Shown here piece after piece: positions 55,962-64,000 of a stretch of DNA of 64,000 bases. The DNA is from Sphingomonas phyllosphaerae. Its GTDB lineage: Bacteria > Pseudomonadota > Alphaproteobacteria > Sphingomonadales > Sphingomonadaceae. Location: contig NZ_JAPYKH010000011.1 in the NCBI RefSeq assembly GCF_029623345.1, positions 1-64,000 on the forward strand, read 5' to 3'. The translations under genes and the position numbers were made by a program. Position 1 is the stretch's first letter. Every line of letters begins with the position of its first letter. Below the pieces are notes generated by a model. That model searched no databases, was not told the DNA's origin, and saw only the letters and a program-made list of their open reading frames with translations.

Positions 55962-56374
55962 ATGCCCGCGCTCGACATCTCCGCCTGCATCTGCGGCATC
56001 ATGTTGAGGTTCATGTGGTACATAACCCAGAGCGAGCCCGAGATCACGATCACCACGATGATGGCGGTGAAGATCAGCGCCATCATCGTCCAGCCCGCCT
56101 CGGACTTGGTGTTCATGTGCAGGAAGTAGATCATGTGGACGACGATCTGCACCATCGCGAGCGCCATCACGATCCCCGCGGTGAGCCGCGGGTCGGTGAT
56201 CACGCCGCTCATCACCAGCCCGAAGGCAGGCGCGGTGAGCAGCACCGAAAGCAGGAAGCCGATCCAATAGCCCTTGCGCGAGCCATGCGCGGCGCCGCCG
56301 TGCGGGTCGTCATGGCCGTGTCCGTGACCCCGCGCGTGATCGGCGGCGTGGCCGTGATGCGTGTCGGCGCTCAT
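55958..56374 (-). CDS. cyoD: Cytochrome o ubiquinol oxidase subunit IV
   Basis: A 138-residue subunit with three helices (GFLLSVLLTAPAFGLVM, IVMALAMVQIVVHMIYFLHM, MALIFTAIIVVIVISGSLWVM). The first 30 residues are very His-rich (12 His), well beyond the enteric protein. The ATG overlaps the cyoC stop (TGATG). Confidence 0.93.
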   Translation of the reverse strand: MSADTHHGHAADHARGHGHGHDDPHGGAAHGSRKGYWIGFLLSVLLTAPAFGLVMSGVITDPRLTAGIVMALAMVQIVVHMIYFLHMNTKSEAGWTMMALIFTAIIVVIVISGSLWVMYHMNLNMMPQMQAEMSSAGM

Positions 56375-57006
56375 CAGCGCAGCACTCCCAGCAGATAGAC
56401 GAAGGTGAAGACACCGATCCAGATGACGTCGAGGAAGTGCCAGAACAGCGACAGGCACTGCAGCCGGCGCAGGTTGGCGTCGACCAGCCCGCGGCGCGAC
56501 ACCTGCACCATCAGCGTCCCCAGCCAGACCAGGCCGAAGGTGACGTGCAAGCCGTGCGTTCCCACCAGGGTGAAGAAGGACGACAGGAAGGCGGAGCGCT
56601 GCGGCCCCGCGCCCTCGTGGATCAGGTTGCTGAACTCGTAGAGCTCGATCGCGAGGAAGGCGGCGCCGAACAGCGCCGTCACCGCGAGCCAGCCGAGCAC
56701 CGCGCCCTGCTTGCGCTCGTCCGCGCTGATCATTGCGAAGCCGTAGGTGATCGACGACAGCAGCAGCATCGTCGTGTTCACCGCCACCAGCGGCAGCTCG
56801 AACAGCTCGCGCGCGGTCGGCCCGCCCGCGTAGCTGCCGCCGTAGACGCCGTACGCGGCGAACAGCATCGCGAAGATGAGGCAGTCGCTCATCAGGTAGA
56901 GCCAGAAGCCCAGCATGGTGCTGTGCCCCGGCGGGTGCTCGTGCTCGTCCAGGTCGTAGAAGACCGGGTTTTCCGCGCCGGGCGGGGTCTGCGTCATCGT
57001 GCTCAT
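56374..57006 (-). CDS. cyoC: Cytochrome o ubiquinol oxidase subunit III
   Basis: A 210-residue subunit with five helices (first MLGFWLYLMSDCLIFAMLFAAYGVY). It carries FELPLVAVNTTMLLLSSITYG and VGTHGLHVTFGLVWL, standard for CyoC. Five bases separate it from cyoB. Confidence 0.96.
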   Translation of the reverse strand: MSTMTQTPPGAENPVFYDLDEHEHPPGHSTMLGFWLYLMSDCLIFAMLFAAYGVYGGSYAGGPTARELFELPLVAVNTTMLLLSSITYGFAMISADERKQGAVLGWLAVTALFGAAFLAIELYEFSNLIHEGAGPQRSAFLSSFFTLVGTHGLHVTFGLVWLGTLMVQVSRRGLVDANLRRLQCLSLFWHFLDVIWIGVFTFVYLLGVLR

Positions 57007-57011
57007 GTGTC

Positions 57012-59012
57012 TCAGACCCCCGCGCTCTGGAGCGCGCGGGTGCGCACGTCCTCGTTCTTCACCACCTCCTCGGCGGGAATGTGGAAGTCGCGGTCATAGT
57101 TGAAGGTATGGCCGATCGCGACGGCGAGCAGCGCGACAAAGGCGAGCGCGGCCAGCCACCAAATGTACCAGATCATGGCGACCCCGAAGACGGTCGACAG
57201 CCCGGCCAGGATGATCCCGGCGCCCGTGTTCTTGGGCATGTGGATCGCACGGAAGCCCTCGGTCGGCCGCTCGGCCTTGCGCTGCTTCATGTCGTGCCAC
57301 GCGTCGAGGTCGTGGATCACCGGCGAGAAGGCGAAATTGTACGCCGGCGGCGGCGACGAGGTGGCCCATTCCAGCGTGCGGCCGTTCCACGGATCGCCGG
57401 TGGTGTCGCGCAGCTTCTCGCGATCGCGGATGCTGACGTAGAACTGCATCAGCATGGCGCCGATCCCCGCGGCGATGATCAGCGCGCCCACCGCGGCGAT
57501 CACGAACCAGATCTGCAGGCTGGGGTCGTCGAAGGCGCGCAGCCGGCGGGTGACGCCCATCAGCCCGAGCACGTACAGCGGCGTGAACGCGACCCAGAAG
57601 CCCACCACCCAGCACCAGAAGCTGACCGTGCCCCAGAACTTGTCCAGCTTGAACCCGAAGGCCTTGGGCCACCAGTAGTTCACGCCAGCGAACATGCCGA
57701 ACAGCACGCCGCCGATGATCACGTTGTGGAAGTGCGCCACCAGGAACAGCGAGTTGTGGAACTGGAAGTCGGCCGGGGGCACCGCCAGCATCACGCCGGT
57801 CATGCCACCGATCACGAAGGTCAGCATGAAGGCGACCGCCCACATCATCGGCAGCTCGAACCGGATGCGTCCGCGATACATCGTGAACATCCAGTTGAAG
57901 ATCTTCGCTCCCGTCGGGATCGAGATGATCATCGTGGTGATGCCGAAGAAGCTGTTGACGCTGGCGCCCGAGCCCATGGTGAAGAAATGGTGCAGCCACA
58001 CCAGGTACGACAGGATGCAGATGACGATCAGCGCATAGACCATCGACGTATAGCCGAACAGCCGCTTGCCCGAGAAGGTGGAGACCACCTCCGAGAAGAC
58101 GCCGAACGCGGGCAGGATCAGGATGTACACCTCCGGGTGGCCCCAGATCCAGATCATGTTGGTGTACATCATGGGGTTGCCCCCACCGGTGTTGGTGAAG
58201 AAGTTGGTGCCGACGTAGCGGTCGAGGCTCAGCATCGCCAGCACCGCGGTCAGCACCGGGAAGGCGGCGACGATCAGCACGTTGGTGACGAGCGCCGACC
58301 AGGTGAAGATCGGCATCTGCATCAGGCCCATGCCCGGCGCGCGCATCTTGATGATGGTGGCCAGCAGGTTGACGCCGGACAGCAAGGTGCCGACGCCCGC
58401 GATCTGGAGCGCCCAGACGTAATAGTCGACCCCCACATCGGGCGAGTAATCAAGCCCCGACAACGGCGCCATCGCCAGCCAGCCGGTCCGCGCGAACTCG
58501 CCGACGAACAGGCTCATCATCACAATGACCGCGCCGCTGACCGTCATCCAAAAACTGAAATTGTTGAGGAAGGGAAAGCTGACGTCGCGCGCGCCGATCT
58601 GCAAGGGCACGACGAAGTTCATCAGGCCGGTGACGAACGGCATCGCCACGAAGAAGATCATGATCACGCCGTGCGCGGTGAACACCTGGTCATAATGGTG
58701 CGCGGGCAGGAAGCCCTCGTTGCCGCCAAAGGCGATCGCCTGCTGCGCGCGCATCATCAGCGCGTCGGCGAAGCCGCGCAGCAGCATGACCAGCGCGAGC
58801 ACGATGTACATGATGCCGATCTTCTTGTGATCGACGCTGGTGAACCATTCCTTCCAGAGATAGCCCCACAAGCGGAAATAGGTCAGCGCGCCGAGCAGCG
58901 CGGCGCCGCCGAGCGCCACCATCGCGAAGGTGCCGACCAGGATCGGCTCGTGGATCGGGAAGCTCTCGATCGAGAGGCGCCCGAAGATCGTCTTTACGAG
59001 ATCGTCCGACAT
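57012..59012 (-). CDS. cyoB: Cytochrome o ubiquinol oxidase subunit I
   Basis: The catalytic heme-copper subunit, 666 residues and about 15 helices. Landmarks: [20 protein letters not shown] (heme b His), [24 protein letters not shown] (CuB His and the cross-linked Tyr region), HHFFTMG (CuB His pair) and HFHNVIIGG (heme o and b ligands). It reduces O2 to water using ubiquinol and pumps protons. Confidence 0.98.
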   Translation of the reverse strand: MSDDLVKTIFGRLSIESFPIHEPILVGTFAMVALGGAALLGALTYFRLWGYLWKEWFTSVDHKKIGIMYIVLALVMLLRGFADALMMRAQQAIAFGGNEGFLPAHHYDQVFTAHGVIMIFFVAMPFVTGLMNFVVPLQIGARDVSFPFLNNFSFWMTVSGAVIVMMSLFVGEFARTGWLAMAPLSGLDYSPDVGVDYYVWALQIAGVGTLLSGVNLLATIIKMRAPGMGLMQMPIFTWSALVTNVLIVAAFPVLTAVLAMLSLDRYVGTNFFTNTGGGNPMMYTNMIWIWGHPEVYILILPAFGVFSEVVSTFSGKRLFGYTSMVYALIVICILSYLVWLHHFFTMGSGASVNSFFGITTMIISIPTGAKIFNWMFTMYRGRIRFELPMMWAVAFMLTFVIGGMTGVMLAVPPADFQFHNSLFLVAHFHNVIIGGVLFGMFAGVNYWWPKAFGFKLDKFWGTVSFWCWVVGFWVAFTPLYVLGLMGVTRRLRAFDDPSLQIWFVIAAVGALIIAAGIGAMLMQFYVSIRDREKLRDTTGDPWNGRTLEWATSSPPPAYNFAFSPVIHDLDAWHDMKQRKAERPTEGFRAIHMPKNTGAGIILAGLSTVFGVAMIWYIWWLAALAFVALLAVAIGHTFNYDRDFHIPAEEVVKNEDVRTRALQSAGV

Positions 59013-59019
59013 GGTGTCC

Positions 59020-60159
59020 TCAAGCCTCCTGCGAGGCGTTGGCGCGCAGCGGCGCCGGAAGGTGGAGCTGGGTCATGTTGCGGTTGCTGTCCGCGCCCGG
59101 GTCGTTCTGCCCCGGCGCCTGGCCGTGCGGGGCGCTGAGATGCGGCGCGGTGCCCTTCTCGGACGGCTCGCGGGTCAGTGCGCCCTTGGCCTCGCCGGCG
59201 CGCGGCGCGCGGTCGTTCACCGCGGGACCGGCGTGCGACATGCCTTCCATGCAATCGCTGCCAGGCTTGACGCAGATGCCGACGACGCGGCGGAACAGCG
59301 TGGGATCGACGGTGCCGAAGCCGAGCGGTGGCACCTTCTCGGTCGGCTTCTCCAGCCGCAGGTAGGTGGCGGTGTCGAGCTGCCAGCGGTTGCGCTTCAC
59401 GCCCGCGGCCCATTGCTCGAACCGCGCGGGCGAGACCGAGTGGGTCCAGAAGGTCATGTGCGAGAAGCCGGCGCCCGAGTAATTGGCCGAGCGCCCAGCG
59501 AACTTGCCGGGCCGGTTGAGCACCCCGTGGAGCACCGTCTCCATGCCTGGCATCGTGTAGACCATGCCCGCCATCGCGGGCACCCAGAGCGCGTTCATCA
59601 CGCTGGACGAGGTCATCGTGAACTTGACCGGCCGGTTCACCGGCACGACCAGCTCGTTGACCGTGGCGATGCCCTGCTCGGGGTAGATGAACAGCCACTT
59701 CCAGTCGAGCGAGACCACCTGCACCTCGAGCGGGCGGTCGGTCGCGGCGACGGGCTTGCCCGGCGCGGTGCGCGCGAGCGGGCGATACGGGTCGAGCGTG
59801 TGGGTCGCCACCCAGGTGAGCGCGCCCAGTGCGATGATGATCAGCAACGGCGCCGACCAGATCACCAGCTCAAGCCCGGTAGAGTGATCCCAGTCGGGCT
59901 CGTAGCTCGCCTCGGTGTTGGTCTCGCGGTAACGCCACGCGAACACCACCGTCAGCGCCATCACCGGCACGATGATCAGCAGCATCAGCACGACCGACCA
60001 CATGATCAGGTTCGATTGCTGAACGGCGACGTCGCCGGCCGGGCTCATCACCACGGTGTTGCAGCCGCCGAGCAGGGCGAGCGCACCAAGCGCGGACAGG
60101 AGGGGTACGGCGGACGTCGCGCGCCGCAGGAACGGCAGAAGGGCGGGCAGGGGCTTCAT
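59020..60159 (-). CDS. cyoA: Cytochrome o ubiquinol oxidase subunit II
   Basis: A 379-residue membrane-anchored lipoprotein: lipobox LLGGC with C33, two helices (about 50-70 and 95-115), then the cupredoxin-like COX2 domain ([30 protein letters not shown]). The CuA-binding cysteines of cytochrome c oxidase are absent, as expected for a quinol oxidase. A hydrophilic tail after the domain (from about 310) is longer than in E. coli. ATG at 60159; a longer frame to 60213 runs through the promoter region. Confidence 0.96.
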   Translation of the reverse strand: MKPLPALLPFLRRATSAVPLLSALGALALLGGCNTVVMSPAGDVAVQQSNLIMWSVVLMLLIIVPVMALTVVFAWRYRETNTEASYEPDWDHSTGLELVIWSAPLLIIIALGALTWVATHTLDPYRPLARTAPGKPVAATDRPLEVQVVSLDWKWLFIYPEQGIATVNELVVPVNRPVKFTMTSSSVMNALWVPAMAGMVYTMPGMETVLHGVLNRPGKFAGRSANYSGAGFSHMTFWTHSVSPARFEQWAAGVKRNRWQLDTATYLRLEKPTEKVPPLGFGTVDPTLFRRVVGICVKPGSDCMEGMSHAGPAVNDRAPRAGEAKGALTREPSEKGTAPHLSAPHGQAPGQNDPGADSNRNMTQLHLPAPLRANASQEA

Positions 60160-60197
60160 GGACGCGCAGCTAAGCTTTGCTGCGGCGCAGCGGAATA

Positions 60198-60210
60198 GGA
60201 CATTTTGTCC
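60198..60210. promoter_or_regulatory. GGACA-TTT-TGTCC palindrome upstream of cyoA
   Basis: A 13-bp palindrome about 39 bp before the cyoA start, in the divergent region between cyoA and the symporter gene. It could be an operator for either gene. It does not match the FNR consensus. Confidence 0.35.
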
Positions 60211-60272
60211 CATCCCGGCGTTGTGGCACTTAGGCTAAGGAGCCCTGAGATACGTCCGATCGGGAACATGTA

Positions 60273-61595
60273 ATGGCCACCGCACATTCCGCGCCGCTCG
60301 AGCGCGACGCCCGCAACGTCAACACCCGGGGCGACCATCAGGTCCGTCCCGGCGAGATCGCCATCGGCGTGATCATCGGCCGGACGTCTGAGTTCTTTGA
60401 CTTTTTCGTCTATGCCATTGCCTCGGTGCTGGTGTTCCCGGCGGTGGTGTTCCCGTATATGGAGCGGATCACCGCCACCTTGTGGTCGTTCGCGCTGTTC
60501 CCGCTGGCGTTCATCGCGCGCCCGATCGGCACGCAGATCTTCATGTGGGTGGACCGTCGCCACGGCCGCGGCACCAAGCTGACCATCTCGCTGTTCCTGC
60601 TCGGCACCTCCACCGTGCTGGTCGCCTTTCTACCGGGCTATGCGCAGGTCGGCGGCTGGTCCGCGATCATGCTCGCCTTGCTTCGCATCGGTCAGGGTGT
60701 CGCACTCGGCGGCGCATGGGACGGGCTGGCCTCGCTGCTCGCACTCAACGCGCCGGAGAAGCAGCGCGGCTGGTGGGCGATGGTGCCCCAGCTTGGTGCC
60801 CCGCTCGGGCTGGTGGTGGCGAGCGCGCTGTTCGCCTTCTTCGTCTCGACGCTGCCGGCCGAGGACTTCATCTCCTGGGGCTGGCGCTACCCCTTCTTCG
60901 TGGCGTTCGCGCTCAACGTGGTGGCGCTGTTCGCGCGGCTGCGCATCGTCGTCACGCCTGAATATACCGAGCTGTTCAAGAGCCGCGAACTCACCCCGTC
61001 GCCGGTCGGCGCGACGGTGAAGGCGCAATGGCGCAACATCATCATCGGCGCCTTTGCGCCGCTCGCCAGCTTCGCGCTCTTCCACATGGTGACGGTGTTC
61101 CCGCTCTCCTGGGTCAATCTGTTCACCAAGGAGAGCATCGCCAGCTTCCTGCTGATCGAGACGATCGGCGGCGTGATCGGGATCGGTGCGATCGTGCTGT
61201 CGGGTCTGCTCGCTGACCGGATCGGTCGTCGCAGCGTGCTCGGCTACACCGCCGCGGGCATCGCCGCCTACAGCGGGTTCGCGCCGACGCTGCTGAACGG
61301 CGGGCGCGCCGGCGAAGTGTTGTTCATGGTGATGGGCTTCCTGCTGCTCGGCCTGTCGTTCGGCCAGTCCTCGGGTGCGGTGACGAGCAACTTTCCCAAG
61401 CGCGCCCGCTACACCGGCGCGGCGCTGACCTCGGACCTCGCCTGGCTGTTCGGCGCCGGCTTCGCGCCGCTCGCCGCACTGGCGCTGACGCACGCCTTCG
61501 GCCTGGTGGCGGCGGGCGCGTACCTGCTTTCGGGCGCGCTCGGCACGCTCGTGGCGCTGGGGCTCAACGTGGAGCTGGCGCGCCGGCTCGACTGA
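60273..61595 (+). CDS. MHS-family metabolite:proton symporter
   Basis: A 440-residue MFS carrier of the ProP/ShiA/KgtP group with 12 helices. Family landmarks: IGRTSEFFDFFVYAIASVLVFPAVVFP, the DRRHGRGTKLTISLF loop, LRIGQGVALGGAWDG and GLLADRIGRR. Substrates in the family include dicarboxylates, betaine and shikimate; the one here is unknown. Divergent from cyoA. Confidence 0.88.
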   Translation: MATAHSAPLERDARNVNTRGDHQVRPGEIAIGVIIGRTSEFFDFFVYAIASVLVFPAVVFPYMERITATLWSFALFPLAFIARPIGTQIFMWVDRRHGRGTKLTISLFLLGTSTVLVAFLPGYAQVGGWSAIMLALLRIGQGVALGGAWDGLASLLALNAPEKQRGWWAMVPQLGAPLGLVVASALFAFFVSTLPAEDFISWGWRYPFFVAFALNVVALFARLRIVVTPEYTELFKSRELTPSPVGATVKAQWRNIIIGAFAPLASFALFHMVTVFPLSWVNLFTKESIASFLLIETIGGVIGIGAIVLSGLLADRIGRRSVLGYTAAGIAAYSGFAPTLLNGGRAGEVLFMVMGFLLLGLSFGQSSGAVTSNFPKRARYTGAALTSDLAWLFGAGFAPLAALALTHAFGLVAAGAYLLSGALGTLVALGLNVELARRLD

Positions 61596-61959
61596 GCCGC
61601 GCCGCCGTTGCGCGCGCGAGGTTGCGCGCGCTCGCGGCGGGGAGCTGACGCTGGTGTCGCGAAGTGGCGTGAGGTTCGGGTTCGACTGACGCCAGCCGCC
61701 CCTGAAGGCGCGATCATGTATTGCGGAAAGGGGCGTTCCTCCCTGAACTTCCCCGCTCGCGGGGAGGGTTGTAGGTCGCCACGCTCCCGGACGTGGCTAG
61801 AAGTGTCCGGGGAAATTCTACCTGCGCACCAGCCGCAGGCGGGTGGAGCGCGGCATTCACAGATGCCGCGCTTCGTGGAGAGCCCCCTCCACCACGCCGC
61901 TCGGTGAGGTCCCCTCCTTGTGCCGGGGGAGGACCTCGACGCCTCCGCCCGACGGCCTC
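61596..61959. repeat. Intergenic region with dispersed GC-rich repeats
   Basis: A 364-bp gap between the converging symporter and ABC exporter genes. From 61735 it holds CTTCCCCGCTCGCGGGGAGG and CACCAGCCGCAGGCGGGTGG, degenerate members of the family at 34889-35036 and 45842-45975, and GAGCCCCCTCCACCACGCC. GCGCGCGAGGTTGCGCGCGC near 61610 is a further hairpin after the symporter and may terminate it. No gene is seen. Confidence 0.6.
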
Positions 61960-63762
61960 TCACGCCGCCTTGCGCTCGCCCGCGTCGTCGTTCGCCGCAG
62001 GTACGGTGAGCCCGCCATCCGCCGCGAGCTGCGCGAACGCACCGCCGCGCGCGAGCAGCTCGTCGAATCCGCCCTGCTCGACGATCTCGCCTTGGTCGAG
62101 CACGACGATCCGGTCGGCCGCGCGCACGGTGGAAAGCCGGTGCGCGATCACGAAGGTGGTACGGCCCTGTCGCAGCCGCTCGAGGCTCTCCTGCAACCGC
62201 GCCTCGGTGGCGACGTCGAGCGCGCTGGTCGCCTCATCGAGCAACAGGATGGGGGCGTTCTTCAGCAGCGCGCGCGCAATCGCGATGCGCTGGCGCTCGC
62301 CGCCCGACAAACCCGCGCCGCGGTCGCCGACCGGGGTGGCGAAGCCCTGCGGCTTGCGCATGATGAAGTCATAGGCGCCGGCGATCCGCGCCGCATCCTC
62401 GATCTGCTCCATCGTCGCGTCCGGATCGCCCATCGCGATATTCTCGGCGATCGAGCGGTTGAACAGCCCGGCCTCCTGGAACACGACGCCAGTGGCGGCG
62501 CGCAGCGACGCGAGCGTGACCTCGCGGATGTCCTGCCCGTCGACCAGGATACGCCCGCTCTCCGGGTCATAGGCACGCTGGAACAGGCCGAGCGCGGTCG
62601 ACTTGCCCGATCCGGTCGGGCCGACGATCGCGACCGTCTGGCCCGGCTCGACCTCGAAGCTGAGATCGCGCACCGCGCCCGAGCCGGTGGGATAACGGAA
62701 AGAGACGTTCTCGAAGGTGACACGGCCCTCGTTGACCGCGAGCGGCTGCGCGTTCTCGGCTTCGCCGATATGGCTTTGCTGGTCGAGCACGTCGAAGAAC
62801 TGCACCAGCGCCGGGAGGCGCTGCGCCTTGTCGACGATGAAGCTGGTGATCGTCTCCAGCCGCGCGATCAGCAGCGTCGCGAAGCCGACGAAGGAGACGA
62901 CGTCGCCGATCGTCGCCAGCCCGCGCGACACCAGCGACGCGCCAAAGCCGAAGATCGAGACGATCGCAATCGACGAGGCACCGCGCGTCAGCACCGCCGA
63001 AACCGCCCACCAGTTGAGCACCGGATATTGCGCGTGAAGCAGGTCGTGGAGCGAGCGGCGCACGTTGCCGAGCTCGCCGGGGACCGCGAGGAAGCTCTGA
63101 AGCACGGTGACATTGCCGAACAGGTCGCCGAGGTTGCCCGAAATGTCGGTGAAGCGATCCTCCACCTGCGCCTGGCCGGTCGAGGTGTGGCGCATCACCA
63201 CGACGTTGACCGCTGAATAGACCACCATCAGCGCGACCAGCACCAGCGCGAGCCGCCAGTTGGTCGCCAGCGCGATCGGCAGCAGCACCGCGACGATCGC
63301 GAGATTGGTGATCTGGTCGCGCAGCAGCGGCAGCCACAGGTTGAACAACGCGTCGCAGCCCGAAATCATGATCCGCATCAGCCGGCCCGAGCGCGCCTGG
63401 GTGTGGAACGACGGCGGCAGCGCGAGCAGGTGCTCGACAAAGCCCGACATGGCGGCGAGGCGGCGTCGGTGCGCCATGCGATCGGCAAGCAGCGAGATGA
63501 CGACGCTGGCGAGGAACACCGCGACGCTGATCCCGCACCACATCGCGACATAACGCATCGGCCCGGCGCCGCTGGTGAGCCCGTTGACCGCCTTGCCGAA
63601 CAGCAAAGGCTCGCTGACCTGCAGCAACGCGACGAGCAGCCCCGCGCCGATCAGCGAACCCGCCTTCAGCTTCTCTGGTCGCAGCAAGGCGAGCGCACGA
63701 AGAAAATACAGGTGCGAGCGCTTCGGCTCGGCGGGCATGGACTGGGCCATGATCGGTCTCAT
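61960..63762 (-). CDS. ABC exporter, NdvA/ChvA-like cyclic beta-glucan transporter
   Basis: A 600-residue fused permease-ATPase half transporter that works as a homodimer. The N-terminal membrane domain (about residues 30-320) has six helices; the ATPase has Walker A GPTGSGKST, signature LSGGERQRIAIARAL, Walker B ILLLDEATSALD and the switch His in VIAHRLSTV. HSLHDLLHAQYPVLNWWAV-type and FQEAGLFNRSIAENIAMGDPDAT segments resemble NdvA/ChvA exporters of cyclic beta-1,2-glucan. No glucan synthase (ndvB) is nearby, so the substrate is inferred from similarity only. Confidence 0.8.
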   Translation of the reverse strand: MRPIMAQSMPAEPKRSHLYFLRALALLRPEKLKAGSLIGAGLLVALLQVSEPLLFGKAVNGLTSGAGPMRYVAMWCGISVAVFLASVVISLLADRMAHRRRLAAMSGFVEHLLALPPSFHTQARSGRLMRIMISGCDALFNLWLPLLRDQITNLAIVAVLLPIALATNWRLALVLVALMVVYSAVNVVVMRHTSTGQAQVEDRFTDISGNLGDLFGNVTVLQSFLAVPGELGNVRRSLHDLLHAQYPVLNWWAVSAVLTRGASSIAIVSIFGFGASLVSRGLATIGDVVSFVGFATLLIARLETITSFIVDKAQRLPALVQFFDVLDQQSHIGEAENAQPLAVNEGRVTFENVSFRYPTGSGAVRDLSFEVEPGQTVAIVGPTGSGKSTALGLFQRAYDPESGRILVDGQDIREVTLASLRAATGVVFQEAGLFNRSIAENIAMGDPDATMEQIEDAARIAGAYDFIMRKPQGFATPVGDRGAGLSGGERQRIAIARALLKNAPILLLDEATSALDVATEARLQESLERLRQGRTTFVIAHRLSTVRAADRIVVLDQGEIVEQGGFDELLARGGAFAQLAADGGLTVPAANDDAGERKAA

Positions 63763-64000
63763 CGCTGGAGCTCAAAAAGCGTCCCGCCGTCGCCGCTTGC
63801 CGAACGTTCGGAACGCTTCCTTCTTTACGCCCGGGATGGTTAATACTTGATGAGGGCGCTCACCATAATGAGGCGGATCATCGATGAGGTGAGATGAGGG
63901 CGCTGAACTTTGCCGGTGCGCCATATACCACTCATTGCGTCAATCCCGCGAAGGCGGGGATCCAGAGGCATGAACGTCAGTGAACCGCGAGTGTCGTTCG
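63763..64000. other. Window-end intergenic region with direct and inverted repeats
   Basis: GATGAGGGCGCT occurs twice (63849-63860 and 63893-63904), 44 bp apart, with TCACCATAATGA between. At 63939-63970 lies CAATCCCGCGAAGGCGGGGA, a dispersed sphingomonad hairpin repeat. No coding frame is recognisable before the window ends. Confidence 0.55.

Noticed and set aside
57081..59138. A 685-codon plus-strand ORF, His/Arg-rich
   Set aside because: Antisense of cyoB; its His/Gln/Asp-rich composition simply mirrors membrane-protein codons.

Overview
The window is high-GC chromosomal DNA from an alphaproteobacterium, most likely a sphingomonad (Sphingomonas or a close relative). The evidence is a tandem glycine riboswitch ahead of a split gcvPA/gcvPB, an archaeal/eukaryotic-type prolyl-tRNA synthetase, a PEP-CTERM tail with a W after the PEP, a cyoABCD-surf1-regBA cluster, a Caulobacter-like maltose locus, TonB receptors for sugars, and intergenic hairpin repeats of the kind common in this group. 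Adjacent genes are often coupled by ATGA, GTGA or TGATG overlaps. I see no tRNA, rRNA, CRISPR array, phage or insertion sequence.

Layout. 1-3.9 kb (minus): the rimP-nusA-ylxR-infB translation/transcription operon, with a 4-oxalocrotonate tautomerase-like gene inserted after nusA. 4.2-7.1 kb: a PQQ-type aldose dehydrogenase, an MFS efflux protein, a PEP-CTERM remnant and a small conserved protein. 7.2-12.1 kb: glycine riboswitch and gcvT-gcvH-gcvPA-gcvPB. 12.2-14.7 kb: an EamA transporter and proS. 14.7-20.2 kb (minus): a decaying chemotaxis cluster. cheA carries three frameshifts, an MCP 5' end is fused to a cheR 3' half, and a STAS-like gene is fused to a cheY 3' part. Only one response regulator and one MCP-like soluble protein are intact. 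20.7-25.7 kb: a zinc alcohol dehydrogenase, a DUF4336 protein and bioF-bioD-bioA. 25.8-31.9 kb: sspB and a GNAT gene opposite a histidine operon (hisB, YciI-like, hisH, hisA, hisF, rlpA, hisE) and a HIT protein. 32.1-37.5 kb: an APC permease, mscL, a NUDIX hydrolase, and a polysaccharide pyruvyl transferase paired with an F420-dehydrogenase-beta-like protein. 37.9-44.7 kb (minus): a maltooligosaccharide/sucrose locus (LacI regulator, TonB receptor, GH13 amylosucrase-like enzyme, MalY-type transporter) with operator-like palindromes. 44.7-45.5 kb: a scar where a TetR gene without its DNA-binding domain abuts the broken 3' end of an RND outer-membrane factor. 46.0-53.2 kb: an ABC sugar importer with a divergent TonB receptor. 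53.3-60.2 kb (minus): bo3-type quinol oxidase cyoABCD, SURF1 and the redox two-component system RegB/RegA. 60.3-63.8 kb: an MHS-family symporter and an NdvA-like glucan exporter.

How it fits together: TonB receptors, an ABC importer, MFS carriers and a GH13 enzyme suggest a glycan-using aerobe. The quinol oxidase is encoded beside its assembly factor and a redox sensor. Two places (chemotaxis and an efflux operon) show recent gene loss by frameshift and deletion, while nearly every other gene is intact. That clustering argues against random sequencing error. Nothing here is clearly a new defence or mobile system. The most distinctive leads are the reductive-evolution scars, the intact MCP-like protein left in the dead chemotaxis cluster, the pyruvyl-transferase/F420-beta pair with an altered cysteine motif, and a perfect LacI-type operator in front of an orphan small gene.
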